Origin: Raffaelea ambrosiae
Taxonomy: Eukaryota; Ascomycota; Sordariomycetes; Ophiostomatales; Ophiostomataceae
Length of the DNA: 64,000 bases
Assembly (NCBI GenBank): GCA_002778195.1
Contig: PCDI01000002.1
Span: 1,757,628-1,821,627, forward strand
Direction of reading: 5' to 3'
The notes beneath the pieces were generated by a model. The model made no database searches, was not told where the DNA came from, and saw nothing but the letters and a program-made list of their open reading frames with translations. This document shows positions 8,114 to 19,914 of the stretch, piece after piece. The number at the start of each line of letters is the position of its first letter. The stretch's first letter is position 1. Position numbers and translations under genes: made by a program.

Positions 8114-9380
8114 TGCAGAACTTGGATTCAAAACTCCTGGTTTCCTTTTTGGAGGCCCTCTCCCCCCCCTGTTGCTGCGTTGCTTTCTCCCCTTTCTTCT
8201 TTCTCTTTCCTGGCAACATCGGCTCTCTCTTGCCGGCCCAGATCAGGACGTTGTCAGCCGAGTTCGTGTCATTGCCGTCGAGTATCATCCTCCTCCCATC
8301 GTGATGGACATCCACAAGAGGCGGTGCATTCCGGCGGCTGTGACGGCATGATAGTGGGGACACGAGTGACACCAAAGAGGTTTGGGATTGACGGGAAATG
8401 AGTCGGAGAAGTCGTCCAGAATGTGTTCAACGGGGTATGCGAGCCAAACTCGATGAATTGGGTGATGGGGGAAACAAGAACGTCAGCATGGTGTTGCGTG
8501 TATTTGCCAGAAAGCTGAGCGAGGAACAAGCCGAGAACAAATCAAAACAGACTTCACGAACAGACTCCAGAGACTGAATTCCCGAATACCATGTCAGCAA
8601 CTGCAGGAGAAGAGTAGCAGCGCTTGGCATGCTCGTCGGCCGTGCATGCAACTCGAGTACGTCATGGAGGAGGCTGTGACACAGAAATATATGAAAAAAA
8701 GGGGGGGCCAATACGAAGTGAAATCAATCAGAGCACGCCCAACACGCGCAAGCCAGCCAAAAACACGACACAAGTGTACGAAATTACGGAGTGGTCCACT
8801 AGACCGTTAGACTCGGGGAAGCACGTCTCATCGTGGATCGGATCCTGCTTTTTGTTGGTTCTCGGTTTCCGCAGTTTTGGTGCTGGCCGCTATCCGCTAA
8901 CGATCCACGACAGCCGTCCCACTCTTTTTGTGTGGCCTCTCTTGCCGCACCTGCCCTCCTTATTTCCCTCTTGCCTCTTTCAGGGGGGCAGCCCGACACG
9001 CAAGCCCAATTACGCAAGATTCGTCTACACGCATATCCCGGCGTTGTCACTAGCTGCATAGCAGACTACGACGCGAAGAGAGGGGGCCTTTCCCTGTTTG
9101 TCTCCGTCGTCGTCAGTCTCTTTTTTTTTCAATCTTCTCTTTCTCCTTTCTTCTGACGCGCCAAAATCATTGCACGCTCGCTGTGTTTTCTTCTCTTTCT
9201 CTCCAGTCTCTCATTAACTTTTTTTTCTCTCTTTCCCTTCATACGATCGTTTCCAACTCTTCTTTTTCAAACTTCTCTCGCTTGTTCCATTCCAGCCTCA
9301 TTTCTTTCTTTTTTTTTTCCTCCACTTACATCCCAAACAAGCCCTGCCAAGACTTGGCGTCTCCTCCCTTGGCAGCCAAC
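8114..9380. other. Intergenic region and pyrimidine-rich leader
   Basis: I see no convincing coding sequence here. From about 9110 to 9330 the plus strand is strongly C/T-rich (TCTTTTTT and TCTCTTTC blocks), as expected for the promoter and 5' UTR of the GH72 gene that follows. Confidence 0.5.
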
Positions 9381-10997
9381 ATGCACGCCCGTTTCTTCGC
9401 GACCGCAACGTCGCTGTTGCTATCGCTCTTTGCGTCCCACGTCAGCGCAGTGACCTATGTGACGATCGACGGCGGCGAGTTCAAGAACAATGCCACCGGC
9501 GACCGGTTCGACATTGTCGGCGTCACGTAAGCCCCTGAAAGCCCCTGAGCGCCCCCCCCCCAAGCCCAGCCAGAGTGCAATATGCTGACTCCAACAGGTA
9601 CCAGCCCGGCGGCTCCTCCGGCTTCGACGGCACGGCCGACCCGCTCAGCGACCCGTCCGCCTGTCTGCGCGATGCCATTCTGATGCAGCAGCTCGGCGTC
9701 AACACCATCCGTGTCTACAATATAGCCCCCAACGTCAGCCACGACGAGTGTGTCTCCATCTTCAATGCCGCTGGCATGTACATGATCATTGACGTGAACA
9801 CGGGTGAGGAAGCCCCCCCCTCCTTGACTATCTGACCATTTATCTTCCCCATCTGACCTTGCAGGCCTCTACGGACAATACATTGACCGCTCTGACCCGT
9901 CGTCGACCTACACGCTGGACTACCTTGAGCACATCTTCGCCGTCGTCGAGGCCTTCTGGGAGTACCCCAACCTGCTCGGCTTCTTTGCCGGCAACGAGAT
10001 CCTCAACCAGGACAGCAGCGACGATGCCGCCCTCTACATCCGCGCTGTCGTCCGCGACCTCAAGGAGTACATCTCGCTGCACGCACCCCGGTCCATTGGC
10101 GTCGGCTACTCGGCTGCGGACGTCTCCACCATGCTGAGCGACACCTGGAACTACCTGGGCTGCGAGCTGACCAACTCGTCGCTGTCGCGCATCGACTTCT
10201 TCGGCCTCAACGACTACGAGTGGTGCGGCGACAGCAGCTACACCGAGTCGGGCTACGACAAGCTGGTCGCCGAGTTCCAGGGCAGCGACATCCCCGTCTT
10301 CTTCAGCGAGTACGGCTGCAACCTGGTGAAGCCCCGCACCTTTACCAACGTGCCCGTCCTGTACGGCGACCAGATGACCACCCTCTCGGGCGGCCTGGTC
10401 TACGAGTACTCCCAGGAGTCGGACGAGTACGGCATCGTCGCCATCAACTCGTCCACCGAGGTCACCATGCTCCGCGACTACGAATACCTCAAGGAGGAGT
10501 ACCTCAAGCTCGACGAGTCGCTGCTGACGGCCAACAACGCGTCGCTGCAGAGCGCCACGGCCACCACCTGCGCCACGTCGCTCATCACCGAGTCCGCCTT
10601 TGCCAGCGACTGGGACATCCCCAGCCGGCCCTCCGGCGGCAACGCCCTCGTCACCAGCGGCATCTCCAGCGCCACCATCGGCTCGCTCGTGAGCGTCACC
10701 GCCACCACCATGCCCGTCACCGTCTACAACTACACCGGCGCCACCGTCACCGGCCTGAGCCTCGTGTCCATGGGCTGCTCCGACGTCAACTACCCCGGCC
10801 GCGCCGCCACCTACTCCGCCACCGCCCAGACCTGCTCGTACGTCACCGGCACCGTGACGGGTTCGGCCAGCAGTGCCAGCGGCAGCAGCGGCAAGTCGAG
10901 CGCCGCCGTCGCTGGCCCGGGCGCCATGGACCAGCGTCTGCTGGCCGTGTCGGTTGGTCTGGTGATGGCCTTTGTGGGCGGCGTGATGGCTCTGTAA
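9381..10997 (+). CDS. GPI-type GH72 beta-1,3-glucanosyltransferase
   Basis: Exons 9381-9526, 9598-9803 and 9865-10997 join in frame to 494 aa. Introns of 71 and 61 nt have GTAAGC/CAACAG and GTGAGG/TTGCAG borders. GH72 enzymes (Gas/Gel/Phr) cut and rejoin beta-1,3-glucan chains in the cell wall. The first 23 residues form a signal peptide ending VSA. The paired catalytic acids are Glu162 (FFAGNE, acid/base) and Glu266 (PVFFSEYGC, nucleophile), within the expected barrel order. There is no Cys-rich X8/CBM43 module. The C-terminus carries a Ser/Gly linker, then a hydrophobic end (LLAVSVGLVMAFVGGVMAL) consistent with a GPI anchor. It is therefore a short-form Gel enzyme at the plasma membrane or wall. 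Pyrimidine-rich leader upstream. Confidence 0.95.
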
Positions 10998-11571
10998 AGA
11001 GCTCTGTAAAGAGGGGCTTTTTCGTTTCTCCCCACTCTTGAATGAGTCTGTCGAACGGGACGTGCTGAATGGATTGCTGGATGGGATGCCGAATGGGATA
11101 CATTATTTTCCGTTGATTTGATTCTTTTTTTTTTCATTTTCATTTTTGTCTTTGTCTTTTCTTCTTGCCTGCATATGGTAGTCGCATTAGAGGTTCCTGT
11201 CTCGCAGACTGGGCTCGTACCATAGCTTCTTGCTCTCGAGGTGTAATCGAAAACGGTTTTGGTAGCAATTTTTTTTTTCTTTTTTCTTCTTTCGATTCGT
11301 GTTCGGACTGTCAATCACTTGTGCCCGTTGTTGTAGAGTGAAGCCACATTGCAGCCGCGTTTGTGCCACGTTCGCGCTTCCACGTGCGATCGTCCTCGGT
11401 CGATGACAAACTATTATTAGTTAGTTAATTACCTCCCTTTCTTGCATCTCACGAAACACCTCTTGTACCACTTTGCTTTTTTTTTTTGCCAGATTCATTC
11501 CACCGAGGTTGTTTTTTTTTTTTTTTCCCCTTTCCCGTTCAATTCTTCATTCAGGAACCCCCACGGCCTCC
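10998..11571. other. Intergenic, T-rich
   Basis: The spacer holds the 3' region of the GH72 gene and the leader of the methyltransferase gene, with T-runs at about 11126-11137, 11270-11290 and 11478-11527. Frames that start upstream of 11572 run through poly-Phe from these T-runs and are not credible coding. Confidence 0.5.
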
Positions 11572-12423
11572 ATGTCTCTTCTTCCCACCAATTTCGCCCA
11601 GGCCTCTCTGGCTGCCGCTTTTCTCGTCTCCCTCGTCGGCACCCACGCTGCTCTCAGCCCTCCGAACCCCAATCCCAGCCGCACCACGCCTAGCAAAGAT
11701 GGCGTCCAGCCGCAGCCGCAGCCGCAGCCGCCATCATCGTCGGCTGACGAAGACGCCCCCGTCCCCGACACCATGGACCGCCTCAAGTTCACCAGCAAGG
11801 CCTTTGGCGCCGCCGCACTCGTGCCCATGGACGTCCTGGCCCTGCAGACCGCCGGCCTCGCCTTCACCTACCCCGCGCTGCCCGCCGCCCTGCTCCGGCA
11901 GGCCTTGTCCCACGATGGCCTGCGCGTCGACCTCGTCACCTGGTCGCCCGCCACCGCCGTCCCCCTCGCGCTCCTGCTGGGCGCCGGCGTCCCCCTGCGC
12001 CTGGCCGCCTATGCAGCCCTGGGCCGCCGCTTCACCTTTGCACTGGCCCCGCCCGAGCGCCTCACCACCACGGGTCTCTACGCCTGGGTCCAGCACCCCA
12101 GCTACACGGGGCTGGCCATCGTGTGCCTCGCCAACATGGCGCTCTACTACCGCCCCGACGGCGCGCTGGCCTGCTGGGTGCCGGCGCGGTGGTACCCGCT
12201 GTTTTGCCGGGTAGCGTGGCCGGCGCTGGCCGCGGGCATGGGCGGGCTGCTGGCGGCCATCTGGGTGCGCGTGCAGCAGGAAGAGGGCATGCTGCGGGAC
12301 CGGTTCGGCGCCGACTGGGAGGTGTGGCATGCCCAGACGCCGCGGTTCCTGCCGTGGAAGATCCCAGGAAGACCAGACAAGGGCAAAGGCCGTTGTGAGC
12401 AAGAAAGAGTAAACTACGAGTAG
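11572..12423 (+). CDS. ICMT-like membrane methyltransferase
   Basis: A single-exon, 283-aa membrane protein related to isoprenylcysteine carboxyl methyltransferase/phospholipid methyltransferase. The family signature is at the C-terminal side: LTTTGLYAWVQHPSYTG (the RHPxYxG-type SAM-binding motif), then EEGMLRDRFGADWEVW and RFLPW. Several hydrophobic segments precede it, including a hydrophobic N-terminus and a stretch with ALLLGAGVPLRLAAYAALG. ICMT methylates the carboxyl group of prenylated cysteines at the ER, but many fungal paralogues have unknown substrates. A Pro/Gln-rich segment (PQPQPQPQPP) lies at residues 40-55. I chose ATG 11572 because the longer frame encodes poly-Phe from T-runs. 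Confidence 0.8.
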   Translation: MSLLPTNFAQASLAAAFLVSLVGTHAALSPPNPNPSRTTPSKDGVQPQPQPQPPSSSADEDAPVPDTMDRLKFTSKAFGAAALVPMDVLALQTAGLAFTYPALPAALLRQALSHDGLRVDLVTWSPATAVPLALLLGAGVPLRLAAYAALGRRFTFALAPPERLTTTGLYAWVQHPSYTGLAIVCLANMALYYRPDGALACWVPARWYPLFCRVAWPALAAGMGGLLAAIWVRVQQEEGMLRDRFGADWEVWHAQTPRFLPWKIPGRPDKGKGRCEQERVNYE

Positions 12424-12624
12424 AGCAATACAAAGTCAAAAGCGAAAACAAAAAGATACCCGATAAGAATGCGACATGCAATCACCGTTAGACAAGTGGT
12501 TTTCAACGGTTTGTTCCCGGTGACAAAGAAGAGACAACTATTGCGGTCGAAAGAGGAAAGAGATGAAGGGGCAAAACAAAAAGAGAAGCAAGCCGGTGTG
12601 GCACTGAAAATGACGACCGACGGC

Positions 12625-12631
12625 AAAAAAA
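12625..12631 (-). terminator. Pol III terminator of second tRNA-Ala
   Basis: Seven A on the plus strand (seven T on the coding strand) directly follow the discriminator base. Confidence 0.8.
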
Positions 12632-12703
12632 TGGACTTGCAGGGAATCGAACCCTGGACCACTCCCATGCTAAGGGAGTATTATACCACTAAACCACAAG
12701 CCC
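12632..12703 (-). tRNA. tRNA-Ala (anticodon AGC), second copy
   Basis: Reverse complement of the gene at 3412-3483 with no mismatch, including the G3-U70 pair, the anticodon loop TTAGCAT and discriminator A. No intron. Confidence 0.97.
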
Positions 12704-13322
12704 ATTGTTTGTTGTTGAATGTTTTCATTCTTATCTCTACTGATAAAGACTAAGCTTTTATTTTAATGCTGTGTACGGCCGAATAATTGTGGAGTATCTC
12801 GAAACTCAAACTAATAACACACATCAGCAGCGTAAACAATTGAATAGTGAAGGAAAAACCACCTGCTTTGCAACCCTTGGCCCGCAAAGAGGACTCCTGT
12901 AAAATCAGTCAGTGAACAGTTGTACATACACTGTTAATACTTACTGTGTGATGCATGTCGTGAATGGTCAGGCTTTTGTAGGTGTAGGGTATCGTTTCGT
13001 ACGAAACAAAGTTCCAACAGAAACTGCAAAATTGAAGTCCACAAATGCAGTTAATAAAGTTCTTTTGCGCTTTTATATAATTCAAATTCAAATTAGTGAC
13101 AGCGTTCGGCGGAGGGGGGGGGCAGAGGAATACATACTCTCTTCCGTTTTCCCATTCTTCACAAACAATTTTGCAAGCGACTTCATCCGCAGCGAAGCCA
13201 AACTTACACTGCAAACGTCCTGGTACTGTGATACACACCTTTCTTTCCGCTTTTCGACCACCGTTCTTTGTTTACAGCCCAGACTAGCAATCATCCACCT
13301 TGGACGGGGCTCTCACACAACA
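12704..13322. other. AT-rich intergenic region
   Basis: This spacer between the divergently oriented tRNA-Ala and the BTB gene is AT-rich. A frame open from 12912 into the BTB gene has no coding character before 13323. Nothing else is visible. Confidence 0.5.
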
Positions 13323-14611
13323 ATGGATTGCGTGTGGGGCTATAGTCCTGAGACCGAGGCTTTGTCGCTCCGCCAGCCGATCGAAAACGTCGTGATCGAC
13401 GAGGACGGTGATGCCGTGCTGCGCGTCCAGGACGCTCTCACCGACGAGCAAAAGGATTTCCTGGTCTCGTCCAAGACGCTCAGCGAGGCCTCGCCCTACT
13501 TTGCGGCCCTGTTCGGCCCCAACTTTGCCGAGGGCCGGCTCCTGCGGCAGGGTGGCCGGCCCACCATCATGCTGGAAGACGACGACCTTGCCGCCATGGA
13601 CTTTATCTTGTCCCTTCTCCACAAGCGGATCGTGCCCCCCGCGACGATGTGGACCAAAGACATGGCCGACTTGGCCTTTCAGAGCGACAAGTACGTGTGC
13701 AACGAGGCCCTCGAGGAGACCTTCCTCGCATGGTTCCGAGCGGCCATGCAGGAGAGCCACCTGTCGACCTGGCGAAGCACATGGCTCACGCCCACGAAGC
13801 TTTTGAGGCTCGACATAGACATTGGATACCTTATCCTGGCCGCCTGTGTGAACCAATCGCGGCTTTTGCCCCAAGTTCTCGCCTGGGCCACGAAGAAACT
13901 CACTCCTCACTTCCTCGAGAAGTGGGAGGATAATGAGTTCCTGTGCGAGATTCCGGAACGCATATCAAGTAAGTTGTCTATCTCTTGCCATGTGTGCTTA
14001 CAGCTTGTTCCTTTCTTTGATTCCATTACACCTCCCCCCCCCCCCTCTGCCGGACACCCTTTTTTTTTACCAACCCCCACCCAAACACACACACACACAC
14101 TCTCTCTCTCTCTTTTCTTTTTTCTTTTCCGCTTTTTTCCCAACGAGAGTATACTAACAGCATAGACTCGATATCCTCGGAAATGTCTAGACTCAAACAC
14201 GTCTTCCGACATTTCATCACCCAATCCGAGTCCAGCATGCGAGGGGATGTTGTCTGTCCAGGCTGTGGAGCCACCCACCTCCACGTCTGCTTTACCTACA
14301 TTCATTGTCCACACAGCGGTACGACGGTACCGAAATACTGCGACGCGGACACCCAGGTGTCTGAGTTTTTTAGTCGACTCCGGCGCATGCGGGTGTGGGG
14401 AGTAGATTCCGCCAACGTTGTCGATGGATTTGAACCAGAGTGTCTCTTCTCGATTGTTAAGCGGTTCGATTCCCTGCTACTGTGGCATGCGCACGATTGT
14501 GAGAGTGGCGCCGACTGTCCTCTCTCAACGTCCATACGGGATCTGGTTAGCAATGTCATGCGCACTGTTGACAACATGACAGAACTTTTCACGGAAGACG
14601 TAACGCCATGA
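13323..14611 (+). CDS. BTB/POZ-domain protein
   Basis: Exons 13323-13968 and 14166-14611 give 363 aa. The 197-nt intron has a GTAAGT donor, a perfect TACTAAC branch site and the acceptor CATAG at 14165. The nearer AACAG at 14160 would create a stop. Residues about 20-125 fit a fungal BTB fold: VLRVQDALTD, then SKTLSEASPYFAALFGPNF, then a strand/helix region ending DKYVCNEALEETF. The second exon holds CPGCGATHLHVCF plus further Cys/His (HCPHSG, CDADT), possibly metal-binding, which is inference. BTB domains mediate dimerisation or Cullin-3 adaptor binding. Fungal members of this short BTB-only type are mostly uncharacterised. No localisation signal seen. Confidence 0.8.
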
Positions 14612-15569
14612 ACAGAGTTACGGGGGGTCTTGTGTCTTCATTTTTGTTTTCAATTTTTGGTTAAATACTTTTTTTTTGACACCGTTCTCTCTGTGTCCAC
14701 TCCTGTTTTATACTTTTCTTTTGTTGGCATATGGTTGTGGTGCCACGTCTAAGGCTTCTTAAGATCTCGATAGGTTTCCGGCGTGGACAAAAGCATGTAG
14801 CATACAGCGGCGATAGGAGGTACGCGAACGGCGAACGATACTTTGGTTTATTAGTTTTTGATAGTCGACCTTGGATATCAGTTTTGTGGCTTTATTCGCG
14901 TTTCTAGTCTGGTCCCGGGTTTCCATGCGTTGTGCCACATTGCTCTCGTCTTGACCCATGTTTTATATAGAATTTCTCTGTGAAAAGACACCTGAAATCA
15001 TGGACTGGCAAGGCAGATTGTCAAGACCAATAAAATCCTGCCAAGGCGGCGGATGGTAGCTGCCGCATATGAGCAGTCGTGATAATTAACTATCGTGATG
15101 ATTTTCGGATAATCTTTGTAATGGCTGGCCATGCGGGCTTGTTGAGCAGCTTTTAAAAAATGAAGCGCACTTACAGTTTGAAACAGGCTCTCTTATACAC
15201 CCACAAAGCGACAATTCTTCAACGAGTGGCCAGCCTGCCATGCAAACAAATGTATCCTGCAGCCTGCTCACCAAAGCCAAAGTGGACTGTGGAGAGCACG
15301 TGAAACTCTCCACCGAAAAGGAGACAGGGGAAGCTTCCTGAGCCAGCGAAACCCCACCTGCAGTAGGGGCCACTAAAACGCCCAGCTAGCCACGCTAGAG
15401 CCGCAGGATTCTTATCGTTATCTACCCATCGCTTGCCGTCATCGTCATCACCTTGTCGCCGTCTACCGCCCCCCCTCCTCTACGCCCCGGCTACCTCGAC
15501 TCTCAGCCCCATCCTGCCTGGCATAATTTCTTTGTCTCCATTTGAAGGCAAAGCATAGGGCTATCCACG
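14612..15569. other. Intergenic region
   Basis: No supported gene. The last 150 bases are C/T-rich, as expected for the leader of the ATG29 gene. Confidence 0.5.
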
Positions 15570-17942
15570 ATGGACTTTGATCCGAAACACGACCAGTCCC
15601 TCAACCTGCCGCTCCACTTTGCAGGAGATTCCGAACCATCTTCGCCAGCGACAGCTTCCCAACCCAGAGCACGAAAGGACCAGCAGCAGCCGCAGCGTCA
15701 GAAGCACCGTCGTCATGGATCTTTAGCGGAGACGCCCGCACGGTATGAATCGCCAGCTCCGGCACCAGCGCCCACGTTCACGGTCTACATCCGCGTTCCC
15801 GCGCCGCGAAACGGCTTCAAAGACCCTCCAGATGTAAGACGGCATCCATGGCGGAGAGGAGACATGAAACAAGCCGTATATAGCCCAGAGCTCTACCTGG
15901 GACATGCACTTGTCGCGGTGACTGACTGAAAGACTGCAGGTCAACTGGAGCCGTGAAAAGGACGATGCGCTCTGGAGAATTCTGTCCAGAGTGGACAAGA
16001 ACGAAATCGACTGTAGGTTTGAACCATGTCCCTCGAGATTTCCTTCTTCTCTCTTGTGATTTTCCAGACTAACCGGTGCTGAACCAGGGGATGAACTGTA
16101 TGGTCCATTATGATCCATTGTGAAGCCTCCAACGGGTCTCCTGTCTCAATTCCCCCACTCTTCCGGAACATCGCTGACCAGAGTCCCGACACACCTGCAG
16201 AGCCGCCAACTTTGAAGCCACCGTCGAGTTCCTCCTCATCCAGGCCAACATCCTCACCGAACGCCATGTATCCCAGGTTCGCGCTCAGACCCGCAAAGTC
16301 GCGGCCCTCGGTGGCGTCCGCGAAACACCTCCCCACTCGCCCGTGCGCACCGGTGGCGACTCGCGCATCGTCTCACGCACGTCCACGCCATCGTCTGTGG
16401 CGATGGGCCGGACGGGGTCAGGAGGCGGCGGAGTGGGCGCGGCCGCCATGGGACGCACGCCGTCCGGAGGGGGTGTGGCCAAGAAACTGTCGGCCGAGGC
16501 CATGCGGAGGACGCCGTCGGGCGGAGGCGGGTCGTCCAGTGCCGGTGCCCGGGGGAGCAGCGGCGGAGGCACGCCGGCCGGAGGCGGATCCCGGCGGGCC
16601 TCGATGGCCCAGGACTCCGGACACCCACGGCCGGTGCATCAGCTTCGCCAGGCCTACGACGCCTCCTCGTCTTCCACATCCCCAGACAGGCGCAGAATAT
16701 CGCTGGTGGTGGATTCGCAAAGCGGCGGCGGCGGCGGCGACACCGTGGCGTCGTCGTCGTCGTCGGCCAGTGCGAACCAGTCCTCGGCGGACAGAATCGC
16801 TGCCGTCGATGCTTCGAGGCGGCACCAGTCGCACCTCTCTTCTTTTGCTGTGCCATCCCGGTCAATATCCCCCCGCACCGGTGGTGGTGGTGGTGGTGGT
16901 GGTGGCGCATTGCACCACCACCGTCGGCAGCAGAGCAGCTACGACGACACGGGAAATGATGCCGAGCCAGAGTCGCCAAGTGCCGCATCAACACAGTCCG
17001 AGTCCGAGATGTCTTCGTCGTCTTCATCAACCCCGTCGCAGCCCGTCATGTCGCGCATCTTCAAGCGGCCGCCCGGACACACCATGCCGCAGCAGGAAAC
17101 CGGGGGCGGCAGCAGCAAGGCAAGGTCAGGCGGCAACACGGCCGGAAAGACGGGTGGGGCAGACGGTGCCGGCTTTGGAGGGGCCGATCTGAGCCTGTCT
17201 CTGCGGGAGTCTGCCGGGTCCGACAACGACGAGGAGTCTGAGCCGCAGGCGGCGTTCCTGCCCTTCAAGTCGCCTGCCGTTGCGAGCAAGGCAGCTGGCA
17301 AAGCACCTGCCCGTGGTGGCAGCGGCAGCCGCTCTGGGTCCGGCTTTGGAACACCAAGGGTGGTATGTTTTCCTACTTTTATTTTGCTTGGACCCTTGTT
17401 TGTACGGGGGGAAATGGTGTGCTAACGTCCCATGTTCCTCTACTATCAGCAGTCGAGACACTTTCACCGCAGCGACAGTTCTCCGTCATCCTCGGCATCC
17501 GCATCGCCCACGGCCCGGGCTTTCAAGAGTCCTACGGTGACCGCGGCGGCTGCGGCAGCAGGAACAAGGGGTCCGGCCAATGCCACCGCGGCTGCGGCTG
17601 CCCGTCTCCAGTCTTCTCGTCTTCCCGGGATGAAATCGCCTCCTCTGCTGCACCCTACCCTCTCTGGCCGGAGTACCATCGGCAAGGCTGCCGGCTTCTC
17701 GCGCGAAGGAAGCGAGACCGGCACGACTCCCAGCATGGGCAGCAGCTTTAGTGACTTGGATGGTATGTTGGTCTTTGTTTCTTCCGTGTCTTTCTTTTAT
17801 TTGCCTAACAAGAATTACAGATGTTTCCTTCACCCAGTCCGTGCTCGACGAAGCACTTGCCAGCAAAGTAGAGGACACGATAGTCACTGGTGGACCAAGT
17901 AACACCGACACCCTGTCGTCTTCTGGGACAGGCAGACGGTAA
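15570..17942 (+). CDS. ATG29: Autophagy-related protein 29
   Basis: Six exons (15570-15833, 15940-16012, 16088-16097, 16201-17362, 17450-17762, 17821-17942) join to 647 aa. The conserved Atg29 N-terminal region spans residues 69-150: FTVYIRVPAPRNGFKDPPD, VNW, REKDDALWRILSRVDKNEID, then WDELAANFEATVEFLL and ERHVSQVRAQTRKVAALGG. Atg29 forms the Atg17-Atg31-Atg29 scaffold that organises the phagophore assembly site at the vacuole during starvation autophagy. Beyond residue 150 the protein is disordered, rich in Gly and Ser, with repeated TPSGGG motifs and a poly-Gly stretch. It is longer than the Aspergillus homologues I recall. Exon 3 is only 10 nt but is needed: skipping it puts TAG in frame. 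The exon 5 acceptor is a CAGCAG tandem that can add or drop one Gln. Confidence 0.93.
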
Positions 17943-18217
17943 CCGCATTTACAAGGCAGCTGCATTCTATTTTCATTATTTCTTACACGAAGTTTGGCGT
18001 TGCAATTGGTTGAATGGATAGCAAGGTATATCATTAGGTTTCAGGAGTTTTCCAAATTTTCATACTTGGTGTAAAGCAGACATGGGGAAAAAATAAAGAA
18101 TGGCAAACACATCCAAAGACATTCACAGACATGTCACGTTTCCTCGAAAACAACAACAACAACAACAACAACAACAGGAGAAGAGCAAAGATGCACAAGA
18201 ACGCACCAGCCCTCGCG

Positions 18218-18769
18218 TCACAATAAAGCCGAGGAAAGAAGTGGCCAGACCACGGCAACCAGCCACACAGCCAAGGGCAAACTGCCGACGACTGTCGGCG
18301 ACCCGTTCTTCTTTGTGCCATTGGTGGACGACGGCGAGGAGGGCGACGACGAGCTGCTCCCTCCTCCTCCTCCGCCGGCGGCCGTACTGTCGGACTGCGC
18401 ACACGCGCCGGTGATGTTGCCCGCAGCGCCGGGTGCCTCGGAGGCCAGCGGCTGCAGGCTGGAGCCGTTGCCGCAGCTGGCATGCTGCGCCATAAACACC
18501 TGGTTGGCCGACTGGTCAAACACGACATACGCCCCGCGCAGGAACGTCTGGCCCAGGATGGTCGTCAGACCTGCAGCTGGGGTTGGCGAGGCATCTGACG
18601 ACGACGACCTCGACGACACGGCCGATGGGTCGTCGGGGGCATGGACGCCCAGGATGCAGGTGTCCCGATTCAGGCTGTCGTTGAGCGGTATGGCAAACTC
18701 GGACAGCGACACCCGGATCGTCACCGCACCCTGGCCAAACGAAAAGTCGAGCGTGCTCATGGACGCGCC

Positions 18770-18804
<35 letters not shown>

Positions 18805-19914
18805 TCGTCGTGCCCAGTCCCATGTTCTGGCACGGCACCTGGTAGTATCCATGAAGCAGGCCGTGCTCATCGCCGGGCGCGATCAACGTCGCGCCGAGAT
18901 CGCCGGCCACGGCCTTCACAATGGCGTCCGGCAGGAACGACAGCGATGACCCCGTGTCGAGAACCACCGGCCCGCCCGAGTCGGCATACGTCTTGGTCGT
19001 GGCGTCCATGTCGGACATGCTGTGGTCACCCGACATATTGTGGCGGGTGTAGCTGATCGAGTCCAGCTGCACCCAGTATCGCAGCAGCGGGTCCGTCTCG
19101 GGATGGGGCGGCGGCAGGATCGGCAGGCCCGTCAGCCGGCCGGTGAACCGGTTGGTGTCCAGGCCGCCGAGCACCAGGATGCCGCCGCTGTTGGTGGCGG
19201 CGTTGCCCGTGACGGCGGACCCGAGCGCCACGCTGAACACGCGCCCCGTGCCGCCGGCGGCGCCCTGCTCGGCCACGGCATCGACAAAGGTGGTGTAGTT
19301 GGCGTTTTTGCTGAAGCCCATGCCGAGGACGCCTTCGTACAGGTCCATGCTGGCGGTGGCGGCGCCGAACTGGAGCGGTGTCTTGAGGGCGATGCCGCTG
19401 TGGGGCTCGGCGACGACGTCCTCGACATACTGGACGTCCACGCTGCCCTTGCCGTACTTGATGGTGCCAGTGGTGCCGAGAAGGCTGCTGGTCGAGGACG
19501 CGCTGATGTCGTACTCGCCGCTCTGCTCGCATTCGTTGCGCTCGGTGGAGAGAAGGATCATGCTGCAGTCCGGGTCGACCCAGAGCTCGTCGGAGCCGGT
19601 ATCGAGGACGACCTGGACGGGTTGCGGGGGCGTGCCGAAATTCACTAGAGAGTGTGTGTTGGCGACAAGGAAGGGAGACCAACATCGCGTGAGCGAAGCG
19701 AGCGAAGCAATCAAAAAAAAAAAAAAGACGTACATGTTACTAAGTAGGTCAAGGATGACAGGTTGGACAAGGGAATGTCGACATTTCGTTTGGACAAAGA
19801 CGGATATCGAGCAACGGGAGAGATGGGGATGGCCACAGGACCGGTGGCCGCTTGGACCGCATCAATGCTGGCAGCCAGCAACAGAAAGGCTGCTGTCCGC
19901 TGAAGGGAGAACAT
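18218..19914 (-). CDS. GPI-type secreted aspartic protease (yapsin/OPSB-like)
   Basis: Exons 19914-19734 and 19644-18218 give 535 aa. The 89-nt intron (GTACGT...CTCTAG) joins TYLVT to LNFGTPPQP, restoring the canonical start of the pepsin fold. Two catalytic motifs are present: Asp75 in VVLDTGSDELW and Asp290 in VVLDTGSSLSFLP. The order is signal peptide (residues 1-22, ending VQA), a short pro-region with LSKRNVDIPL (a Kex2-like KR), the two-lobed catalytic domain to about residue 450, a Ser/Gly-rich stalk, and a hydrophobic end (VWLVAVVWPLLSSALL) typical of a GPI signal. Such enzymes act at the cell surface on wall or secreted proteins. A Ser tract from a GCT/TCG repeat near 18775 sits in the second lobe. 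Confidence 0.9.

Noticed and set aside
12624..12720. Peptide-like frame MDLQGIEPWTTPMLREYY
   Set aside because: It is a translation of the tRNA-Ala gene, a common false ORF.
12912..13322. N-terminal extension of the BTB frame
   Set aside because: AT-rich with no coding character. The ATG at 13323 has a good context and starts the conserved part.
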